Made by a program: the position numbers and the translations under genes. A stretch of 64,000 nt of DNA, from the NCBI GenBank assembly GCA_963834945.1, contig CAWIDT010000011.1, positions 248,001 to 312,000 of the forward strand, given 5' to 3'. The DNA comes from R-RK-3 sp963834945. Its GTDB lineage: Bacteria > Pseudomonadota > Alphaproteobacteria > Rhizobiales > Rhodomicrobiaceae. Below the pieces are notes generated by a model. That model did no database searches, had not been told where the DNA came from, and worked only from the letters and a program-made list of their open reading frames with translations. This document shows positions 35,109 through 44,577 of the stretch, in pieces. Every line of letters starts with the position of its first letter. The first letter of the stretch is position 1.

Positions 35109-35873
35109 TCAGGCGATGGTGATACCGCCGTCGGCGACGATGATCTGGCCGGTGATGAAGCTCGAGGCCGGAGCGGCGAGGAAGGCGGCGACGGGGCCGA
35201 TTTCGTCGGGCTCGCCGATGCGGCGCAGCGGCGTCACCGCGTTGCGCCGCTTGACCATTTCTTCATTCTCCCAAAGCGCCCTGGCGAACTCGGTCTTGAC
35301 CAGGCCGGGCGCGATGCAATTGATCCGCACGTTTTTCGGGCCCCATTCCACCGCCAGATTGCGCGCGAGGGCGAAATCGGCGGCCTTGGAGATGCCGTAG
35401 CCGCCGATCATCGGCGAGGCGCGCAGGCCCGCGATGGATGACACGATGATCACGGCGCCGCCGCCCTGCCGCGCCATGCCGGGCATGACCAGATTGCAGA
35501 GCCAGAGATTGCTCTTGACGTTGGAACCCATGATCTTGTCGAAGGCGTCGTCGGTCAGCTCGGCCATCGGGCCGTAGGCCGGATTCACCGCCGCGTTGCA
35601 GACGAGAATGTCGATCTGGCCCCATTGCGCCATGGTCTTGCCGACCAGCGCCTCGACCTCGTCCTTGCACGCGACGTTGCAGGGGATGACGGCCGCCTCG
35701 CCGCCTTCAGCCTTGATCGCGGCGGCGACCTCCTCGCAGGCCTCGGCCTTGCGGCTCGAAACCACCACTTTGGCGCCGAGCCGCGCCATCGTCTCGGCAA
35801 TGGAGCGCCCGATGCCCCGGCTGGAGCCGGTGATAACAGCGACCTTGCCGTCAAGACGAAACGGATCCTTCAT
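35109..35873 (-). CDS. Short-chain dehydrogenase/reductase (SDR) of the acyl-CoA operon
   Basis: The 254-residue classical SDR has the cofactor loop TGSSRGIGRSIAETMARLG near 16-34, CNAAVNP near 92, catalytic serine in IVSSIAG near 145, YxxxK in GGYGISKAA near 158, and a C-terminal ITGQIIVADGG. It is 20 bases after the APH-like gene, with GGGAGG before its ATG. In levulinate-type pathways an SDR reduces the 4-oxoacyl-CoA to 4-hydroxyacyl-CoA, and that role would fit here. Other acyl-CoA or alcohol substrates are equally possible. Confidence 0.85.
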   Translation of the reverse strand: MKDPFRLDGKVAVITGSSRGIGRSIAETMARLGAKVVVSSRKAEACEEVAAAIKAEGGEAAVIPCNVACKDEVEALVGKTMAQWGQIDILVCNAAVNPAYGPMAELTDDAFDKIMGSNVKSNLWLCNLVMPGMARQGGGAVIIVSSIAGLRASPMIGGYGISKAADFALARNLAVEWGPKNVRINCIAPGLVKTEFARALWENEEMVKRRNAVTPLRRIGEPDEIGPVAAFLAAPASSFITGQIIVADGGITIA

Positions 35874-35893
35874 GCGTGCCTCCCGATGGGCTG

Positions 35894-36979
35894 TTATGCG
35901 TTGCCGGCGACGTCCCAGGCGCGGTCGGCGAGCAGCGTCGCGACCGGCCCCATGCTGATCGCCGTACTGTTCGAGGCATTCCCCGCCCGCGCTCGCGCCA
36001 GAACACCTTCGAGGATCACGGCGAGGCGGAACAGGCAGAAGGCGATGTGGAACGGCGTGATGTCGCCCGTCCGGCCAGTGCGCTGCTTGTAAGCGGCGAC
36101 GAGCTCGTCCTGTACGGGGATGCCGAGCGCATCCAGATCGAGGCCCATCAGCCCGTCATAGGCCCCGTGCGGCATGTTGTGACGGATGCAGACATAGGCC
36201 AGATCGGCCATCGGATGGCCGAGCGTCGACAGCTCCCAATCGAATATGCCGATGACGCGGGGCTCGGTCTGGTGGAACATCATATTGTCGAAGCGGAAAT
36301 CCCCATGCACGATGACGGTCTCGTCGTCGCCATCCGGGATGTTCTTCGGCAGCCACGCAACGAGTTCATCGATCGAAGCATTGATGCGCCCGTCGGTCTG
36401 CGAGCCATGCCACTGCTTCGTCCAGCGGGCGATCTGGCGGGCGAAATAGCTGCCGGGTTTGCCGTAATCGGCGAGGCCGACGGCCTTGTAGTCTACGGTG
36501 TGCAGACGGGCGAGCGCATCGATGAGGCCGAGATAGATGCCGCGCCGCTCCTGCTTTGCCACTTCAGGCAGGGTCGGCGACCAGAAGACCCGGCCGTGCA
36601 TCCGCTCCATGATGTAAAACGGCGTACCGATAATGTCGCGGTCGTCGCTGAAGAAATCCACGCGCGGCACCGGCACATCGGTATGGCCGAGCGCCGAGAG
36701 CACCCGGTATTCCCGGTCCACCGCATGCGCCGAAGGCAAGAGCGTGCCGGGCGGCTGCTTGCGCAGCACGAATTCGCCCTGATCGGTCGACAGGATGAAG
36801 GTGGGGTTGGACTGGCCGCCGCGCATCTGCCGCATGCCGTCCATGCGGGCGCCGAGCTTGTCGAGCAGCAGCGTTTCCAGGGCGGCGGTATCGAAGCGAT
36901 GCGCCTCGCGCACTTCGACCGTTTCCGGCAGAGGCTCGCCGGGCGTTTCGGCAGGCTCGTCGGCCTCGTCAGCTTGCAT
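35894..36979 (-). CDS. APH-family phosphotransferase, ACAD10/LvaA-like
   Basis: The 361-residue protein has an aminoglycoside-phosphotransferase kinase fold. It shows GGQSNPTFILS near 59 (nucleotide loop), VLRKQPPGTLLPSAH near 75, the catalytic HGDFRFDNMMFH near 224 and the metal-binding GIFDWELSTLG near 241. Proteins of this subgroup sit beside acyl-CoA dehydrogenases (ACAD10/11 in animals, LvaA in Pseudomonas). There they phosphorylate 4-hydroxyacyl-CoA rather than antibiotics. Its start overlaps the dehydrogenase stop by 11 bases, so translation is coupled. A role in resistance is unlikely. Confidence 0.85.
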   Translation of the reverse strand: MQADEADEPAETPGEPLPETVEVREAHRFDTAALETLLLDKLGARMDGMRQMRGGQSNPTFILSTDQGEFVLRKQPPGTLLPSAHAVDREYRVLSALGHTDVPVPRVDFFSDDRDIIGTPFYIMERMHGRVFWSPTLPEVAKQERRGIYLGLIDALARLHTVDYKAVGLADYGKPGSYFARQIARWTKQWHGSQTDGRINASIDELVAWLPKNIPDGDDETVIVHGDFRFDNMMFHQTEPRVIGIFDWELSTLGHPMADLAYVCIRHNMPHGAYDGLMGLDLDALGIPVQDELVAAYKQRTGRTGDITPFHIAFCLFRLAVILEGVLARARAGNASNSTAISMGPVATLLADRAWDVAGNA

Positions 36980-38204
36980 CGCGCTTATCCGGTCCCTTGT
37001 TCATATATTTGGCCATCTCGATCTTGGCGACGGTTTCGCGATGCACCTCGTCCGGCCCGTCGGCCAGCCGCAACGTCCTGGTCCCCGCCCAGGCCTTGGC
37101 AAGGTGAAAGTCCTGGCTGACGCCACCACCGCCATGCACCTGTATGGCGCGGTCCACCACCTTCTGGGTGACATTGGGCGCGACCACCTTGATCATCGCG
37201 ATTTCCGCCCGCGCTGACTTGTTGCCGACCGTATCCATCGCGTGCGCCGCGTGCATCGTCAAAAGCCGCGCCTGATCGATCTCCATGCGCGATTCGGCGA
37301 TCCAGTGCCGCGTCACGCCGTGATCGGCGATCGGCATGCCGAAGGCGGTGCGCGCCAGCGCCCGCCGGCACATCGATTCCAGCGCCCGTTCGGCCACGCC
37401 GATGCAGCGCATGCAATGATGGATGCGGCCAGGGCCGAGGCGCCCTTGCGCGATCTCGAAGCCGCGCCCCTCGCCGAGCAGGATGTTGGCCGCCGGCACG
37501 CGCACATTCTCGAAATTCACCTCGGCATGGCCGTGCGGCGCGTCGTCATAGCCGAATACGGTGAGCGGACGCATCACCGTGACGCCGGGCGTCTCCATCG
37601 GCACCAGGACCATGGACTGGCGCTGATGTTTGGGCCCGTCCGGGTTGGTCAGCCCCATCACGATGAGGATCTTGCAGCGCGGGTCCATCGCGCCGGACGT
37701 CCACCATTTGCGCCCGTTGATGATGTAGTCGCCGCCGTCGCGCTTGATCTCGGTCTGGATGTTGGTGGCGTCGGAGGAGGCGACCGCCGGCTCGGTCATG
37801 GCGAAGGCGGAGCGGATCGCGCCGTCCATCAGCGGCGCCAGCCATTCCTGCTTTTGCGCCTCCGTGCCATAGCGGATGATGGTTTCCATATTGCCGGTGT
37901 CGGGCGCCGAGCAGTTGAACGCCTCCGGCGCGATCGGCGAGCGCCCCATCACCTCGCAGAGCGCCGCATATTCGACATTGGTCAGGCTGTCGGGATATTC
38001 GTGCTTGGGCAGGAAGAGGTTCCACAGCCCCTCGTCCTTCGCCCTGGCCTTCAGCTCCTCCATGACCGGAGGAATGCTCCAGCGGCTCGGCCCTTCGTCA
38101 AGCTGCGCGGCATAGACATCCTCGGCGGGAAGGACGTGCGCGTCCATGAAGTCCATGATGCGGCGCTTCAGGGCTTCGGCGCGTTCGGAGATCGGCGGCA
38201 TCAT
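36969..38204 (-). CDS. Acyl-CoA dehydrogenase family protein, ACAD11/LvaC-like
   Basis: The 411-residue flavoprotein has FAMTEPAVASSDATNIQTEI near 135 and WWTSGAMDPRCKILIVMG near 165 (FAD/substrate binding). Near 250 it has GPGRIHHCMRCIGVAERALE, and at the C-terminus QVHGGGGVSQDFHLAKAWAG. The C-terminus is LADGPDEVHRETVAKIEMAK. This clade pairs with an APH-like kinase, as here, where ATG of the kinase overlaps its stop. In the levulinate system the homologue converts phosphorylated 4-hydroxyacyl-CoA to an enoyl-CoA. ATG 38204 follows AAGGAAG. Confidence 0.88.
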   Translation of the reverse strand: MMPPISERAEALKRRIMDFMDAHVLPAEDVYAAQLDEGPSRWSIPPVMEELKARAKDEGLWNLFLPKHEYPDSLTNVEYAALCEVMGRSPIAPEAFNCSAPDTGNMETIIRYGTEAQKQEWLAPLMDGAIRSAFAMTEPAVASSDATNIQTEIKRDGGDYIINGRKWWTSGAMDPRCKILIVMGLTNPDGPKHQRQSMVLVPMETPGVTVMRPLTVFGYDDAPHGHAEVNFENVRVPAANILLGEGRGFEIAQGRLGPGRIHHCMRCIGVAERALESMCRRALARTAFGMPIADHGVTRHWIAESRMEIDQARLLTMHAAHAMDTVGNKSARAEIAMIKVVAPNVTQKVVDRAIQVHGGGGVSQDFHLAKAWAGTRTLRLADGPDEVHRETVAKIEMAKYMNKGPDKRDAS

Positions 38205-38242
38205 GGGCGGCTTCCTTGTACCATGTCATCCAACTCACGCGT

Positions 38243-39425
38243 TCAGACGATCTCGAACAGGCCCGCCGCGCCCTGGCCGCCGCCGACGCACATCGTCACC
38301 ACCACATATTTCACGCCCCGCCGCTTGCCCTCGATCAGCGCGTGGCCGGTGAGGCGCGATCCCGTCATGCCATAGGGATGGCCGATGGAGATCGAGCCGC
38401 CATTCACATTCAGCCTCTCTGAGGGAATGCCGAGCCGGTCGCGGCAATAGAGCACCTGGCTGGCAAAGGCTTCGTTAAGCTCCCACAGGCCGATATCGTC
38501 CATCTTCAGCCCGGTGCGCTCCAACAGGCGCGGCACGGCGAAGACAGGGCCGATGCCCATCTCGTCCGGCTCGCAGCCCGCGACGACGAAGCCGCGATAG
38601 ATGCCCATCGGCGTGATGCCGCGCCGGGCCGCTTCGGTGTCGGACATCAGCACGCAGGCGCTCGCTCCGTCGGAAAGCTGGCTCGCATTGCCCGCCGTGA
38701 TGAACTGATCCTCGCCGCGCACGGGCTTGAGCGCCGCCAGCCCTTCGAGCGTGGTGCCCGGCCGGTTGCCCTCATCCTTATCGATCGTGACCTGACGCTG
38801 AGTGATTTCCTTGGTTTCCTTGTTCTCCACCGCCATCATCGTGGTCATCGGCACGATTTCGGCATCGAACAGGCCCTCGCTGCTGCGCTCGCGCCGTCTT
38901 CTGCTGGCTGCTGAGCGCATATTCGTCCTGCGCCTCGCGCGAGATGCCGTAGCGCTTCGCAACGATATCGGCCGTCTCGATCATCGGCATGTAGATGGCG
39001 GGCTTGTGCTCAACCAGCCAGTCATTGAGGAAGTGGCTGCGGTTCATGGTCATCTGGGCGAGGCTGATGGATTCCAGGCCGCCGCCGATCGCCACCGGCA
39101 CGCCGTCGACGATGATGCTGCGCGCCGCGATGGCGATCGCCTGCAGGCCGGAGGAGCAGAAGCGGTTGACCGTCTGTCCCGCCGTCGTCACCGGCAGCCC
39201 GCCCCGCAGCAGCGCCTGACGCGCGATATTGCCGCCGGTCGCGCCTTCAGGCGTGCCGCAGCCCATCGTCACATCCTCGACCTCGCCAGGCTCGATACCG
39301 GCGCGCTTGACGGCATGGGCGATGACGTGGCCGCCCAGATCGGCGCCGTGAGTGATGTTGAAGCCGCCGCGAACGGCCTTGCCGATGGGGGTGCGGGCGG
39401 TGGAAACGATGACGGCGTCGGTCAT
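38243..39425 (-). CDS. Acetyl-CoA acyltransferase (thiolase), one-base frameshift
   Basis: The enzyme cleaves 3-ketoacyl-CoA. It begins MTDAVIVSTARTPIGKAVRG, with acylated Cys90 in NRFCSSGLQ. After RTARAQQ-equivalent KTARAQQ at about 38886 the frame slips; it continues one base on as GLFDAEIVPMTTMM, with NEAFASQV, GHPYGMTGSR and the second catalytic cysteine in TMCVGGGQGAAG. The span is 1183 bases (3n+1). One extra C in the CAGCAGCGAG tract near 38884 accounts for it. Restored, the protein has about 393 residues, the normal thiolase length. Confidence 0.85.
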
Positions 39426-39449
39426 GTGCGAGATCCTTTGAGGTCAGCG

Positions 39450-41151
39450 TCAGCGATCGGGCGAGGCACACGCCTTGCGGCGTTCTTCCCGTTTCAACTC
39501 TACCTTCGACAGCTTGCCGACGGCGGTACGCGGCAGCGCTTCGCGGAATTCGAGCAGCGTCGGCATTTCGTAGCGGCCGACCTTGTCGTGCAGGAAATCA
39601 TGCAATTCGCCGAGCGTAAAGCCGACCGCGCCCTGCTTGAGCTTGACGAACGCTTTCGCCGCCTCGCCGCGATAATTGTCGGGCACGCCGACGACCAGAA
39701 CTTCCTCCACGCAAGGGTGCTCGTAGATCGCCTGTTCGACCATCTGCGGATAGACATTGAATCCGCCGGAAATGATCATGTCCTTCTTGCGGTCGACAAT
39801 AAAGAAGAAGCCGTTTTCATCCATATAGCCGATGTCGCCGGTCAGGAAATACCCGTCGGCGAAGGCGGCGGCAGTCTCCTCGGGGCGGTTGAAATAGCCG
39901 CGCGTGACATTCGGGCCTTTGATGCGCAGCTCGCCGACTTCGCCGACGCCAAGCGCCCGATGCGGATCGTCCAGCGCGACGATCCCCATTTCAAGGCCCG
40001 GCATCGGCAGGCCGATGGTCGCCGGGGGCGGCGAGCCATAGCCAGCCGGGATGAACGTGCCGGCGGGCGAGGTCTCGGTCATGCCCCAGCCGCCGCCGAG
40101 CGTGTGCCCGGTGAGCTTCTCGAATCGCGTGCTTCACATCCACTGGCAGCGGCGCGCCGCCCGAGCTGCACACCGTCAGTGAGGAGAGGTCGCGCTCGGC
40201 GATGTCGGGGCGGTTGGCCAGCGCAATCCACATGGTCGGAACGCCTGGAAACCAGGTGGCGCGATTGACCTCGATGTCATGCAGCGTCTGGTCCGGATCG
40301 AAGCGGACGCGCAGCAAGATGAGAGCGCCGCGCACCAGACCGCGCAACAGGACTGTCGTCAGCGCATAGATGTGGAACAGCGGCAGGACGCCGATGATGA
40401 TTTCCTCCCCGATCGGGGTGCGAGGCTCCGACGATAGCTCCGGCGGCATGGCATTATACGTCTCGTAAATCGAGATGGTGGCGCTCAGATTGCCGTGGCT
40501 CAGCATCGCGCCTTTGGGCAATCCGGTGGTGCCGCCGGTATATTGCAGCATTGCGATATGCTCAGGCAGCGTCTCGGGCCAGTGGCGCGGGCGCGGCGGC
40601 GCCTCCTTGACGAGGGTCTTGAACCGGACGACGCCCGGCCGGTCGGGAATCGGCATCAGCGGGATCTGCGACGGCCCCCACTCCGCGTCCTCGCCGACGA
40701 TCACCAGATCGACGAGTTCCTGATCCAGCAGCTTGAGCGCGTTGGACAGCATCGCGGGAAAATTCGTCGTCACGACGGTTCGTGCGCCGCAATCCCTGAT
40801 CTTGTGCGCCAGTTCGCGTTCGGCATCGAGGGGGCTGAGATGCACCAGCACCGTGCCCGCCTTCAGGCCGGCGAAAAAGCTGATCGGATGGTACGGCGTG
40901 TTCGGCAGGTAGAGCGCAATCGGATTTTCCCGGTCATGGCCCAAGGCATAGATGGCGGCGGCGGCGCCTTCCACCATATCGGCCAGCGCGTCGAAACTTA
41001 GCGTGCGGCCGCGAAATTCGATAAACGGCTTAGGCCCATAATCGGCCACCGCCTTGTCGAACATCGCCGGAATGGTGGTGATATGGATCGGCGCGTCCCA
41101 GCGAAGGCCGGGAACGTAGGATTTCTCCCACGCGAATGGACGGCTGCTCAT
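39450..41151 (-). CDS. Acyl-CoA ligase (ANL family), one-base frameshift
   Basis: This acyl-CoA synthetase begins MSSRPFAWEKSYVPGLRW and has the P-loop YTGGTTGLPKGAMLSHGN near 195. The frame breaks after PVDVKHA at about 40128. It resumes one base over as FEKLTGHTLGGGWGMTETSP, with TGDIGYMDENGFFFIVDRKK and the terminal PRTAVGKLSKVELKRE. The span is 1702 bases (3n+1). Restored, the protein has about 566 residues. It starts three bases after the hydratase/dehydrogenase gene stop and would activate the carboxylic acid substrate of this operon. Confidence 0.85.
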
Positions 41152-41154
41152 GCA

Positions 41155-43297
41155 TCACCCCTTGGCGGAGAGAGAACCGAAGCCCTTGGCCTGGCTCGCC
41201 AGCCTTGCCAGCAGCGGCGCGGGTTCCAGGGTCTTGTCACCTGTCTGGCCCGCATAGACGCCGAGCCGGTCGGCGATGTGCTGCAAGCCGACCTGGTCGG
41301 CATAGTACATCGGTCCGCCGCGATAGACCGGCCAGCCATAGCCATAGACCCAGGTGACGTCGATGTCGCCGGGGCGCATGGCGATGCCCTCTTCGAGGAT
41401 GCGGGCGCCTTCATTGATCATCGGGTAGGTCATGCGCTCGACGATCTCATCCTTGGAGATCGCGCGGCGCTCGATGCCGAGCCGTTGCGATGCCGCAACG
41501 ATCATTGCGTCGACTTCGGGGTCGGGACGCGGCACGCGCGAGCCCTCTTCATAGATGTAGTAGCCCCTGCCGGTCTTCTGGCCGTAGCGGCCCATCTCAT
41601 AAAGCGCGTCGGAAATCTCGGCCTTGCCTCCCGTGCCCTGGCGGACGCGCCAGCCGACATCGATGCCGGCGAGATCGCCCATGGCGAACGGGCCCATCGG
41701 AAAGCCGAATTCGGTGACCGCCTGATCGACCTCCTGCGGCAGCGCGCCTTCCAGGATCAGGCGCTCGGCCTGAGTGGAGCGCCGGCCCAGCATGCGGTTG
41801 CCGATGAAGCCGAAACAGACGCCGCTGACGACGCCGACCTTGCCGATGCGCCGGCCGGTGTCGATCGCGGTTTTCAGCGCCTCCACCGAGGTCTGCTTGC
41901 CGCGCACGATCTCGAGCAGCTTCATCACATTGGCAGGGGAGAAGAAATGCATGCCGACCACTTCGCCGGGGCGGCTCGTCGCGCGGGCGATCTCGTCGAC
42001 GTCGAGCGTCGAGGTGTTGGTCGCCAGCACCGCGCCAAGCTTGGCGATCCGGTCCAGCTCGGCGAAGATCTGCTTTTTCAGCGCCATGTCCTCGAACACC
42101 GCTTCGATCACCATGTCGGCGTCGGCGGCGGCATCGAGGCCGACCGCGCCCTTGATCAGGCCGAACCGCTTCTGGGCCTGTTCGGGGGTCATGCCGCCCC
42201 TCGCCGCGGTCGCGCGGTAGTTCTTCTCGATAATGCCGAGCCCCCGGTCGAGCGCGTCCTGCGCCGTCTCGATCAGCGTGACGGGAATGCCGACATTGGC
42301 GAAACACATGGCGATGCCGCCGCCCATCGTCCCCGCGCCGATCACCGCCGCCTTCGACACGTCGCGGGCGCGGGTGGAGGCAGGCATGTCGGGGATTTTC
42401 AGGGCCTCGCGCTCGGCAAAGAAGACATGCCGCTGCGCCTTGGACTGGTCGCCGGTGACCAGCCTCGTGAACAGCTCGCGTTCGCGCTTGACGCCTTCGT
42501 CGAAGGGCATGGTGAGTGCGTTCCGCACCGACTTCAACAGCCGCCGTCGGCGCATCGAGGCCACGGGCACGCCTGGTCAGATCGGCAGCGGCCTGGTTGA
42601 ACGCCGTCTCGTCGTAAACGAGCTTTTCCGCACGGTCGCGCACCCGGATCAGCGCACGCCCTTCCGCAACCAGCTTCATTGCCAGATCGATGGCGTCCGT
42701 GACGACGTCCTGGATGTCCGCCCGCCCTTGCGCGCTTGCATCGGGGGATGAGACGGCGTCGGTGATCGCGCCGCTGGACAGCTGATCGACAAGGCCGAGT
42801 TCCTTCGCTTTCGCCGCCGAAATCGGATCGCCTTTGACGATCATGTTTAGGGCTTCCTCCGGACCGATCAGGCGGGGAAGCCGCTGCGTGCCGCCCGCGC
42901 CGGGGAGAATGCCCAGCTTGACCTCGGGCAGGCCGAGCTTGGCGCTTTCGAGCGCCACGCGGTAATGGCAGGCGAGCGCGATCTCCAGCCCGCCGCCCAG
43001 GGCGGTGCCGTGAATGGCCGCCACGGTCGGCTTATGACTCTCGTCGAGAAGATCGAGGATTTCGCTAAGACTGGGGGATTGCGGCGGCTTGCCGAATTCA
43101 GTGATGTCGGCGCCGGCGATAAAGGTGCGTCCCTTGCAGCCTATGACGATCGCCCTGACGCTTGAATCGCCAAGCGCGGCTTGCAAATTCTCGTAAAGGC
43201 CAGCGCGGACGCCGTGACTGAGGGCATTGACCGGCGGGTTATCGACCAGAATGACGGCGACGTCCCCGTCGCGGTGCGTTTCCACGAGCGTGCTCAA
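41155..43297 (-). CDS. Fused enoyl-CoA hydratase / 3-hydroxyacyl-CoA dehydrogenase (FadJ/FadB-like), one-base frameshift
   Basis: The N-terminal crotonase half has GRTFIAGADITEF near 60 and GGGLEIALACHYRVAL near 100. The frame breaks after TAAVEV at about 42520 and resumes one base over as VRNALTMPFDEG. The dehydrogenase half follows, with the NAD loop VIGAGTMGGGIAMCFA, NTSTLDVDEIA, GMHFFSPANVMKLLEIV and GFIGNRML. The span is 2143 bases (3n+1); restored length is about 713. The start is TTG 43297, which follows GGGAGGTATCAGTC; no ATG fits. It is the first gene of the operon, divergent from the IclR regulator. Confidence 0.88.
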
Positions 43298-43440
43298 GAC
43301 TGATACCTCCCTCAGCTTGTATATTTTCGCATTCGAGGCGCGGCTTTGCCTCGCATTCCGCAGTGCGAAATTCAATTCTGCATATTTGACTTGAAGAGTA
43401 GGATGTGGTGCATTCCTTGTCAACGAATGGGGAGGCATCA
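43298..43440. promoter_or_regulatory. Divergent control region between the acyl-CoA operon and the IclR gene
   Basis: The 143-base region separates two TTG-started genes. It must hold both promoters and contains the 17-bp palindrome at 43355-43371, entered separately. Both genes have GGGAGG-type ribosome-binding sites. Confidence 0.6.
43355..43371. promoter_or_regulatory. Candidate IclR operator palindrome
   Basis: ATTCCGCAGTGCGAAAT is a near-perfect dyad: the 8-base arms match except one pair, around a central G. Its form (TTCCGC-n3-GCGGAA-like) resembles sites of IclR-family regulators. Midway between the regulator and the operon, it is the obvious binding site for the adjacent IclR protein. 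Confidence 0.5.
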
Positions 43441-44364
43441 TTGGCGCGCGGCCGATCGAAAGCTGTAGCGGCCCAGGACGACGCTTCGGAACTGGCCGGA
43501 TGGGCGAGGCGTCCCGGCGACCGCCAATTTGTGGAAGCCCTTGCGCGCGGGCTCGAAGTGCTGCGCGCCTTTCGTCCCAATGACGGGGTTCTCGGAAATT
43601 TTGAGATCGCGGAACGCACGCGCCTGCCGAGGCCGACAGTGACGCGGCTGACCTATACGCTGACCAAATTGGGGTATCTGACCTATCTGGAGCGGCTGGG
43701 CCGTTACAAGCTCGCCCCGGCGGCCTTATCGATCGGCTATGCGGCGATGGCCAATTTCCACATCCGCGAAATCGCCCGGCCGTTCATGGAGTCGATGGCG
43801 CGGGAAGCGGCGGCGTCGGTCGCGCTGGGCGGGCCGGATCGGCTGAGCATGGTCTATATCGGCCATTGCCGCGCGGAGACGCCGGTCGGGGTGCGGCTCG
43901 ACGTCGGCTCGCGCGTGCCGATGGCCACGAGCGCCATGGGGCGCGCCTATCTTTCCGCCCTGTCGGATGCTGAGCGCGAGGAGATTTACGTCTATATGCG
44001 TCCCAAGGCCGGGCCGGATTGGCCAAAGGTCAGGCGTGGCATCGAAGACGCCATCGATCAGGTTGCCAAATATGGCTTCGCCATGTCGGTCGGCGAATGG
44101 CAGGACGACATTAACGGTGTCGGCGTGCCATTCGTCCCCGATGACGGGTCGGGCATTCTCGCCTTCAATTGCGGCGCACCGGCATTCCGGCTGCATCCGG
44201 ACAGGCTCAAGAACGAATTGGGGCCGCGGCTCGTCGCCATGGTCGATGCGATCTCGCATATGCTGTCCGGCGCGGGCCTGGATTTTGACCGGGGCCTAAG
44301 GGAAGCGGCGCTTGGGGCACGAAAGTGCTCGACGATCGTGCGCACGGGACAGGCCGAGGATTGA
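43441..44364 (+). CDS. IclR-family transcriptional regulator
   Basis: The 307-residue protein has an N-terminal winged helix (FVEALARGLEVLRAFRPNDG, then TRLPRPTVTRLTYTLTKLGY). The IclR effector domain follows, with GVRLDVGSRVPMATSAMGRA near 160 and DDINGVGVPFVPDDG near 225. The start is placed at TTG 43441, five bases after GGGGAGG; a GTG at 43405 lacks that spacing. It is divergent from the six-gene acyl-CoA operon, which it probably controls in response to a pathway acid or CoA ester. Confidence 0.9.
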   Translation: MARGRSKAVAAQDDASELAGWARRPGDRQFVEALARGLEVLRAFRPNDGVLGNFEIAERTRLPRPTVTRLTYTLTKLGYLTYLERLGRYKLAPAALSIGYAAMANFHIREIARPFMESMAREAAASVALGGPDRLSMVYIGHCRAETPVGVRLDVGSRVPMATSAMGRAYLSALSDAEREEIYVYMRPKAGPDWPKVRRGIEDAIDQVAKYGFAMSVGEWQDDINGVGVPFVPDDGSGILAFNCGAPAFRLHPDRLKNELGPRLVAMVDAISHMLSGAGLDFDRGLREAALGARKCSTIVRTGQAED

Positions 44365-44577
44365 GACGCCTCTGGCGCATGGTTACCGGGAAAAAAGAAT
44401 TCCGCTCTAATCTGAACACGCTTCCGGAGTGTTATCGTGGCACGAAGCGGTGCTGCGTCGCTCGATAGGCGCTGCCAGATGTGCATCTTAGCGTGAAAAC
44501 CCGGCTTTGAGGTTTCGCGCCGGGGCCGATTAGCATATTTATGGGATGAGTTAGACTGCTGCAGGGGGCCGCCGGCC

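Noticed and set aside
35894..36979. Aminoglycoside resistance kinase
   Set aside because: The APH fold is present, but the subgroup and its overlap with an acyl-CoA dehydrogenase gene point to acyl-CoA metabolism.
38802..40268. 488-codon plus-strand frame over thiolase and ligase genes (also 41083-42600)
   Set aside because: Both are long only because of GC-rich third positions; the minus-strand enzymes carry clear active-site motifs.
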